This document shows, piece after piece, positions 57,653 to 64,000 of a stretch of DNA of 64,000 nt (position 1 is its first letter; each line of letters starts with the position of its first letter). Location of the stretch: the NCBI GenBank assembly GCA_021234155.1, contig JAJEKV010000399.1, positions 108,970 through 172,969 of the forward strand, given 5' to 3'. This DNA comes from Isoetes taiwanensis (lineage: Eukaryota; Streptophyta; Lycopodiopsida; Isoetales; Isoetaceae). A model generated the notes under the pieces. It saw only the letters and a list, made by a program, of their open reading frames with translations, was not told the origin of the DNA and did not search any database. The position numbers were made by a program, and so were the translations under genes.

Positions 57653-57903
57653 ATGCTAGCAGTAAGAAGAAATTGTTTGATTTCCACAAGAAGTTATCCA
57701 CTTCTGGATCTGAAAGGGCTACTGTTCCATTTGTTAATGAGAATACTGAGAGCAGGAAGAATGACCAAGGGGATTCAGCTATTGCACCTGCTACAATAAT
57801 TATCAATGATTCTGCAACTCCAGTACATGATGTACTTGGAGCCATCAACTCCAAGCAATTTGAAGAAGGAAGAGTTAATGCCTGCATCGGGCCTTCAACT
57901 CAG
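57592..57903 (+). CDS. Element ORF1, first exon (basic leader)
   Basis: The ATG at 57592 opens a Lys-rich N-terminus (MRKKGDLNMATRKRLAEEKK), then Ser/Thr/Glu-rich sequence, to ACIGPSTQ. The frame ends in phase 0 at ACTCAG|GTTTTG. The next open frame begins in phase 0 at TTATTAG|GAACTTGG (59501). A spliced protein of about 615 residues would result. The basic start suggests nucleic-acid binding. The join is inferred from the sites and the phase, not shown. Confidence 0.5.
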
Positions 57904-59500
57904 GTTTTGGCATTTGTCTTTTTGCATAATTCAGTAGAATAGCTTCTGTTATACATATTATTGGTTAAAGATGTAAATATGGCTGAATCCAGATATAATA
58001 TGGTTACCAGGCAGGAGTAGATCTAGCCATATGGTGTGTAAATGCATATGTCTTTCTGTTCCCTTAATGATGATTTTCATGCTGACAGTAGGATGAGCAG
58101 TGATTATTGGGTTAGATTTTTACTGGCATTGATATTAGAACAGGAATGTATATGGTTTAAAATAGATACTGGGAATGAATCTTAAGAACACTTGGTTTCT
58201 ATGCGTAGTCTAAGACCTGATGGTTGCATACAGGGAATCCTTTAATGAGGACATAAGATTTACATGCTTTATGTTTGGTACAGTGGTCTACACACTTAAG
58301 TATTAGCTACTTGTGTTTTAAAGATAATAATGGCATAATAATGAGCAGATCTGCAGAATAATGACAGGAATAGGCTTGTGTAGGGGTAGTGGTCCTGATT
58401 ATGCTAGCATTGGTTGGTGAAGGCCATTGCTTATGATTTGCATAATAATTTCAGTATCTATGATGTGTAAATGAGTATGATATTATTTCTGATAAGATCG
58501 AACACGACTGCCATGATTTAAAGTTATCTGATGACGCTTAGATTAGAATGGATCTATAGGGCTATTGTGTTTGCATTTGCAGAGGTCTTATGTGGTTTAT
58601 TGCATTGGCATGGAGCTTGGATTACTCAATTCATATTATGTTGTTAGCAATTTGAGCACAAAGCAAGATTGCTCTTCGCACCATGCTTAGAATTGGTTAC
58701 ACGTATAACTTTATGAGTATCTATCGTTTCCTTAGTACTCTAATGATTGACCTATTAAGCTTCTCGGGCTAGATTAGATTAGTTGTTGTTTACGGTTATA
58801 CCACGACCCTCTGGCTGAGTTTTAATGCCTAGCTATTTATGTAGGACAACAGGATCTAATGTTTAATTGTTTCTACTGTCTTAATACGAATGTGACCTTA
58901 CCCAATGATAAGTTTGTACTAAACAAGTAGGGTGAAGGGCATTAAACCTATAAGATCTTATGACACCTGCATGTCCTTTTGATTTTACCCTTCTCAGGCT
59001 AACTATTGATTGGTTGACATGCAGGTAACATGATCTTATACTCCCTACTTTGTTTTTTCAACAATATGGAAGTTTGTCAAGGATCTGGAAATTCTTCATA
59101 AAGAAATATGACAAGTTTTGAGGACCTTTTTTACACAATGGATCATAAGTACTTTGGTATCTTTAATTTTATCTACTTTAATGGATTAGAAGTGTACATT
59201 TCAAACTTGACTATTCTTAAGGTAAAAGTTTCTATTATAAGAAAGTCTATTTTTTCTGAATTAAGCTTGTAATCAGATTAAGGCCTTGTGTTGAAATCAC
59301 CTATTCAATGTAAGGACTGCTTATTGAATCCCTTAATTTCTTGCAAAGATTTAATGGATTAAAGTCTGTTTGTATAGATTTAAAGGTTTTTTGTTCTGAT
59401 TCCAGTGTATTGGTTATACCAATATCCTTAATCTTGATTACATTAAATTATAGGTGATTTTATACTTGCTGGACTAACTCATTATGTGGATGATTATTAG
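57904..59500 (+). other. Probable intron of the element
   Basis: GT...AG ends, 1.6 kb, AT-rich, no open frame of note. Retained introns are reported for Penelope-like elements and set them apart from most retrotransposons. Confidence 0.45.
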
Positions 59501-61036
59501 GAACTTGGAAATGTAAATGAAGTGGATAAGAGCAATTACTGGATCAAGGAGCTGATTGCACTCAATTATCATATTTGCAATATTGACAGCCCCAACATTG
59601 CTGTACAAACCATACTTGGCTGTATCAAAGGCAAGGAAATTCATTCGTTTATCACGTTTAAGGAATGTAACCTGTTTGATAAGAGAAAGTCCCCTGTTAC
59701 TTTCTTTGGCTTCAATGGATGGTTTAAGGTGTATCAACTCATGAAAGGGGTAAATTTTCAGTACACCAAATGCAAAGATATTGTCATCAATGTTTATGAT
59801 AACATGAATAATGTGCTATATGAACGCACATGTCTTGAAGATGAGCTGGCCAAAAAGTTCATGATCGGCCTGACTGCACTTGAAAATGCTAATGATATTG
59901 TCCTTACATTTGATGACAAAAAAGGTAATACCATTACTGCTGAAGAATCTGAAAAAGATAAACATAATGGCTGCTTGTTCTCGGATGAGGACTTGGTGGA
60001 GGACTTTTCACAGAACCCGAAAATACATGACCAAGCTGAATTGGCTAATTCTGAAATCAGCACTGAAGAGGTACCAAATCTGACACTCAGCAACTCTGCC
60101 TGTTTTCCTATTCTTATTGAACAGTCCGTTGAAGCATACTCTGCTGTTTATTCGTATGCAATCTGGGAAAGCCAGAATTTCGGGGCCATTGCTCCACTGA
60201 GTTTGGATACTATTATGGCACTTGCTGGTGTTAGCAAAGATGAAATAAAAGATGCAAAAGTTGCTGCTTCTAGGCTTGACAAGGTGTTTAATAAGCTGGA
60301 TGTTGACTTACCGTTCAAAATGGATTTTTTTGGGCTTACTTGTATCAGAAACACCAACATCCAGCTTGGACAAAAAGGCCATATGGCCTTTCCAAATATG
60401 GATAGGGATGATTTCTACCTCAAACGTATTTTTAGAACTCATTGTCCCTATTTCAAGTGTAAATGTGACAAAAACAAGTTCCCCAAGAGAAAAGATGAAT
60501 GCAGCTGTGGTATAATTTGGCTGGACCATGGCTTATGGTACTTAATCAACCATATGGAAGAGCTTCTGCCTGATTCTACACCGATCATGAAAATGGTGAC
60601 TTTGTCCAAATTTCTTAATCAGGAATTAAAGCCTGCTGTTATAGCATTTGCTGCCTACCTTGAGGTACGAAAACTTATGATTGATATGACCATTGCCTAT
60701 GCTGAGAACCCTGAAAGGAATCTCAAGGTCATGTTTGGCAACAACAAGTTAGCAGACATAGCAGAAAAAACTATAAAGCCTATTACTTTTCTCTCTATGC
60801 AGGCTCCAAACAAAAGGACTGGTGTTGCACAAAAGGCTTTTGTCAAAAAAGAGACCAAGTTCTATAAAGTCAATGCCAAACTGGCACCCAGGGTTGAACA
60901 GGATCCCAAAATGAAGAGCAATAGCATAAGTGCAGTTAGTAAAGACACCACTGACAGTAATAAAGATACTGCAGCCTATATCATCTCTTTGGATGAACAA
61001 GAGCATAATGATGAAAGTGTTCCTGATACACAGTAA
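59501..61036 (+). CDS. Element ORF1, main exon: Cys-rich protein of unknown function
   Basis: The frame is open from the acceptor at 59500 (ELGNVNEV...) to TAA at 61036, 511 codons without a break. Counting from the GTG at 59522, an acidic stretch covers about residues 135-185. A Cys cluster (C308, C313, C315, C327, C329, with His307, His336 and His344 nearby) could bind zinc: HCPYFKCKC, then ECSCGIIWLDHGLWYLINH. A helical region and a charged Ser/Asp-rich tail follow. I find no GIY-YIG signature. By position before the RT it may be a nucleic-acid-binding ORF1 protein or an unusual nuclease. It is one of the few fully open long frames in the window. Confidence 0.65.
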   Translation, partial: ELGNVNEVDKSNYWIKELIALNYHICNIDSPNIAVQTILGCIKGKEIHSFITFKECNLFDKRKSPVTFFGFNGWFKVYQLMKGVNFQYTKCKDIVINVYDNMNNVLYERTCLEDELAKKFMIGLTALENANDIVLTFDDKKGNTITAEESEKDKHNGCLFSDEDLVEDFSQNPKIHDQAELANSEISTEEVPNLTLSNSACFPILIEQSVEAYSAVYSYAIWESQNFGAIAPLSLDTIMALAGVSKDEIKDAKVAASRLDKVFNKLDVDLPFKMDFFGLTCIRNTNIQLGQKGHMAFPNMDRDDFYLKRIFRTHCPYFKCKCDKNKFPKRKDECSCGIIWLDHGLWYLINHMEELLPDSTPIMKMVTLSKFLNQELKPAVIAFAAYLEVRKLMIDMTIAYAENPERNLKVMFGNNKLADIAEKTIKPITFLSMQAPNKRTGVAQKAFVKKETKFYKVNAKLAPRVEQDPKMKSNSISAVSKDTTDSNKDTAAYIISLDEQEHNDESVPDTQ

Positions 61037-61256
61037 ACAGTTGTGATTTCTGAACTTTTGTTAACAAAGGTGCTAATTTTAGCAAGAATCCTTTGTTTCT
61101 CTACGGATATATAAATACATATCTCTACTTCAATGGCCATTTGGCTTCAGTTTCAGTTTAAACTATAACTCTAATTAAAACAATGATAATTATAAATCTT
61201 GAGTTTCTTTGCATACAGGCATCCTATTTAAAACCTAATACAAAGTGTTTCTGTAG
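61037..61256 (+). other. Inter-ORF spacer or second intron
   Basis: The RT frame is closed just upstream at a TAG (61254-61256) that doubles as an acceptor (GTTTCTGTAG|GTC). No clear donor joins it to ORF1 in frame. Whether the RT is made by splicing, by a non-AUG start or by reinitiation is not visible. Confidence 0.35.
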
Positions 61257-63344
61257 GTCTTAAACTACAGGAGCCGGACTATAATCAAAGGGGACGACAG
61301 AAAAAGACATTTGGTAAGCAAGAATATTGAAGAAAATAAATACATTGTTCACTTCACTTTTTTCAACAAGGCTTTAGAGAAATTTAATATCAGAAGACTT
61401 TTTCATATTGGATTGTTTGAATGCCTTCAAGAAAGAGGGGTTGAATTGTTGGAAAGAACCACATTCTCGTGGAAATATATTGAGAACATAAAGGACAAAG
61501 TATATAAGCCATACCCAATCTTTGCAGAACAGAGGAATATTAAATGTCCTTGCAGCAATCCCAATCTGAAAAGATTCATAGACCCTAAGATTGGACATGT
61601 ACGCACCATAGATCTTGAAATCATTCACTGTCCAAAACTGAGAAAAGCCTTTGCTAACGGGCTTAATCATATCCCGGATCATTCTTTCAATATCAACCAA
61701 TTTATGACAGAGTTTACAGCTGCCTGTAGACAATTCTTCAATATACATAAGTTTGAGCTGCTGGATTTGCATGAAGATGATATATCCAGTACCATACAGG
61801 TGCTTACACAATATGCCCACATGGATATTGTGGAGTTCATTAGTAATATGACAGCTAAAAGGTATTTATGGAATGACTTGGAAGTGATTAAAAATATCCG
61901 ATGGTTGAATGAAAACCTCTTTGTAGCAGGTCTTGACAAAGCTTCAAATAATGCAGTGTTTATCTGCCAGAAGCATATACATGAAATGACATTGATCAGA
62001 CTTGATAGTAATGATTTTGAAAAATGCCTACAGTCAGCTGATGACATTAAACGTGAATGTAAAAAAGAAATTGTCAAGTTTATTACTACTGATAGGGTAA
62101 TAGCAGATAATTTGCCATACTTAATGGCATCATATAAAGCTCATAAAGGTGAGTACCGATGGCTGACAAATGCACATGATACAGTATTTTCTGAGTTAGC
62201 AGCTCTGATTACTGCTATTTTGAATAACTATATTGAAATTTGGCCAAATGTTTGCCAAATTGCCACTGCCAAATACAGATTATGGAGTAATAAACCCATC
62301 AATGCGTGTTGGATGGTTAACTCCCATTATGATGTGATTCTAAACCTACCAAAAAAGATCCATGATGTCTATTCGGCGGACATAACAAAATGTTATGAAA
62401 ACATACCAATTTATGGGCAGAATGGTATCCTTGAAATTATGGATGATATTACAGATTTAGTATGGGACTTTATGCGAGATGATAAACATCTCTTTGAGCT
62501 GCTGTTTAAATACAAAAAGGGGAAGTATATGGTCAAATGGGTAAGATCACATCTAGATAAGGAAAATGTAAGCTGGGAAACTGTTACAAGAATGCAATTT
62601 AAGGATATGAACAGTTGGCTTGTCTCTCATTGTTATTTACAAATGGGTAAAGGTATTTGGAAACAAGTTAAAGGCATACCGATGGGGTTTGCATGCAGCC
62701 CGCTTGGTGCAATTTTGTACTTGGCATGGTATGAGCTGAGATTTATCCTTCAGCTTGCTCACAATGGAAAGATGAAAGAAATACAGAGATTTCAACATGC
62801 TGCCAGATACATAGACGACTTGAATATCATAAATGGTGGCCACGTACAAGAATTTCTTGATATACAGGCACATCTTACAATCTACAATCTTGAACATCTT
62901 GGGATTAAGGATGAGACAAAATATAAGGTACAAACTGGTACAGATCTACCCATTGGATATGAATGCAATTTTTTGAATATTACCATCAAAGTTACAGATC
63001 AGGATAGGGGACTGTTTGAGATCATTAGATATGATAAAAGAAAAAATCTACCTTTTGAAGCTTGTAAATACATTAAAGCCTGGAGCTGTAGACCATATGG
63101 GCAAGCCTCAAAGGTGATAATATCTCAAGTTCTGCCATATGTTTATGCACACTCAAAAGCTGAAAATGCTGCCAGGGACATTCTGGAATTAATGATGGCA
63201 TTTTGTTGTAATGGTTTTGCAAAAAGAGACATTGAAAGGAATGTATTTGAGGTTCTGAAAAATGATGATTTCCCAGGAACACTGTATAATGTCAATGATA
63301 TGACTGCTATGCTTATGTCATTATGGAAAGCAGAGGCAATATAG
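61257..63344 (+). CDS. Penelope-like reverse transcriptase
   Basis: About 695 codons, fully open. There is no ATG before the conserved N-terminal block, so the 5' end needs splicing or a non-AUG start. Counting from the TTG at 61311: GHVRTIDLEII at 95-105; LDKASNNAVF at 208-217, in the place of the DKG motif of Penelope-like elements; fingers LPYLMASYKAHKGEYRW at 268-284; motif A SADITKCYENIP at 355-366; KGIPMGFACSPLGAIL (motif B) at 454-469; YIDD at 500-503 (motif C, both Asp intact); YDKRKNLPF at 584-592. The layout fits the RT group that includes Penelope-like elements and telomerase. The C-terminus has no GIY-YIG domain. It copies the element RNA into DNA. The family is known from animals, algae and some plants; an intact copy next to broken elements suggests recent activity. 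Confidence 0.7.
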   Translation, partial: VLNYRSRTIIKGDDRKRHLVSKNIEENKYIVHFTFFNKALEKFNIRRLFHIGLFECLQERGVELLERTTFSWKYIENIKDKVYKPYPIFAEQRNIKCPCSNPNLKRFIDPKIGHVRTIDLEIIHCPKLRKAFANGLNHIPDHSFNINQFMTEFTAACRQFFNIHKFELLDLHEDDISSTIQVLTQYAHMDIVEFISNMTAKRYLWNDLEVIKNIRWLNENLFVAGLDKASNNAVFICQKHIHEMTLIRLDSNDFEKCLQSADDIKRECKKEIVKFITTDRVIADNLPYLMASYKAHKGEYRWLTNAHDTVFSELAALITAILNNYIEIWPNVCQIATAKYRLWSNKPINACWMVNSHYDVILNLPKKIHDVYSADITKCYENIPIYGQNGILEIMDDITDLVWDFMRDDKHLFELLFKYKKGKYMVKWVRSHLDKENVSWETVTRMQFKDMNSWLVSHCYLQMGKGIWKQVKGIPMGFACSPLGAILYLAWYELRFILQLAHNGKMKEIQRFQHAARYIDDLNIINGGHVQEFLDIQAHLTIYNLEHLGIKDETKYKVQTGTDLPIGYECNFLNITIKVTDQDRGLFEIIRYDKRKNLPFEACKYIKAWSCRPYGQASKVIISQVLPYVYAHSKAENAARDILELMMAFCCNGFAKRDIERNVFEVLKNDDFPGTLYNVNDMTAMLMSLWKAEAI

Positions 63345-63449
63345 GTGGGTTGGGCCTGGCAACAAGGTCCAGCTCACCTTGTTGCTACATATTTTCTGCA
63401 GGGCATTAATTTCCACTGGTTGTATGCTCAGAGAAGGCCCACCCGACCT
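63343..63449 (+). terminator. 3' nested stem-loop of the element
   Basis: Inner stem: GCAACAAGGT and ACCTTGTTGC, perfect, with a 7-nt loop (63359-63385). Outer stem: 63343-63356 against 63436-63449 with 12 of 14 pairs. The whole lies between the RT stop codon and the next copy, so it is a candidate 3'-UTR recognition structure for the RT or a processing signal. Confidence 0.7.
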
Positions 63450-63465
63450 AGGGTAGGAGGAAGGG

Positions 63466-64000
63466 TTTTTTATTAATAATGATGTTTGTTGCTATTATAG
63501 ATGTATACACAATCCAAATACATTGTGACATGGCTTGTCAATGGTTTGGATCAGACATACACATATAAATAAGCTATTTTTTAGACTAAAAGTGACCTTT
63601 AACTATTGTTTAAATAAATTTGTGTATTAGCATGTGTTAGGGTTAAAGTATTAGTGCGAACACCTAACGGGAGATACCACACTTTTGGTTCATGTCGGAC
63701 TCACGGCCAAGAATATGGCGCCGGCCAAGTCCGGATCCATGCACAGCTGGAAAGCTACTTGAAACCGGTATTAGCCTGGTTACTGGAGAGCAGGTGGGAA
63801 AGGTGTTCTTAAATTTAAGGACTGTCGGTAGTACCTTTGCCATTGCATATAAGCAGACTGTAAGCCTCATGAGCGACATTAGGAAGCTGATGACCCCATT
63901 CTTATTATTTTGCTCTTACCAGTCTGCTTGAATTCAGATATGAGGAAGAAGGGGGATCTCAACATGGCTACAAGGAAGAGATTGGCTGAGGAGAAGAAGA
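63466..64000 (+). mobile_element. Second Penelope-like copy, cut by the window end
   Basis: It begins with the same TTTTTTATTAATAATG and runs through the leader ORF to the start of exon 1 (MRKKGDLNMATRKRLAEEKK). It is head-to-tail with the first copy and has no host sequence between. Confidence 0.95.

Larger units (their letters stand above)
57118..63465 (+). mobile_element. Penelope-like element, complete unit, first of a tandem pair
   Basis: The unit starts TTTTTTATTAATAATG and ends 6,348 bp later at a 3' hairpin, where an identical start appears (63466). It carries a short leader ORF, an exon plus ORF1 (Cys-rich protein) and the RT ORF. Head-to-tail partial tandems with LTR-like 'pseudo-LTRs' are a hallmark of Penelope-like elements. 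It interrupts the CACTA transposase gene. No C-terminal GIY-YIG endonuclease was found, so it is either endonuclease-minus or uses another nuclease. Confidence 0.7.

Noticed and set aside
57118-57660. Hammerhead ribozyme in the Penelope-like 5' repeat
   Set aside because: CTGATGA occurs at 57538, as in the hammerhead core, but there is no GAAA after a plausible stem II and no matching stem III. No core on the other strand either.

Overview
The window looks like nuclear DNA of a land plant, and almost all of it is transposable-element sequence. The evidence is the set of element types: a Ty3/gypsy chromovirus, a CACTA (En/Spm) TNP2-type transposase, an L1-type LINE with a plant zf-RVT tail, tRNA-derived SINEs, Tourist- and Stowaway-like MITEs, and spliceosomal GT-AG introns. 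No intact ordinary host gene was recognised. A fern, lycophyte or bryophyte seems more likely than a flowering plant because of a Penelope-like reverse transcriptase and a DUF7869-like gene, but this is an inference.

Layout. 1-2186: LTR relics. 2187-7392: a non-autonomous LTR element of 5.2 kb with a perfect 5-bp target duplication (GGCAT). 7393-15640: sparse sequence with a 384-bp Tourist-like MITE, a broken trihelix/SANT gene, a ~180-bp tandem repeat and a SINE. 15642-18560 (-): a frameshifted gene of the DUF7869 type. 18570-19870: low-complexity and CT-rich sequence that may be the 5' end of a plus-strand gene. 19871-33113: a 13.2-kb minus-strand chromovirus with both LTRs and target duplication CCATC, apparently sitting in that gene's 5' intron. 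33.4-40.7 kb: a plus-strand composite locus with a ParB/sulfiredoxin-like domain, a degenerate DNA amino-methyltransferase-like domain and an FCP1/NIF-type HAD phosphatase domain, dotted with about 15 copies of a short GC-rich palindrome. 40.7-52.4 kb: mostly unrecognised, with a SKI2-like helicase exon, a SINE with a duplicated tail, a 115-bp MITE and minisatellites. 52.5-64.0 kb: a CACTA transposase gene interrupted first by a LINE and then by a Penelope-like element.

The best-preserved unit is the Penelope-like element. It has long open frames, a complete RT core (YIDD) and probable introns. A second copy begins at 63466, exactly 6,348 bp after the first, so the element lies head-to-tail in tandem.

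The repeat copies here (two LTR pairs and the Penelope-like 5' ends) are identical over long AT-rich stretches but differ in short CG- or CHG-rich patches. Many frameshifts in otherwise good coding regions may therefore be consensus errors at methylated cytosines rather than true decay.
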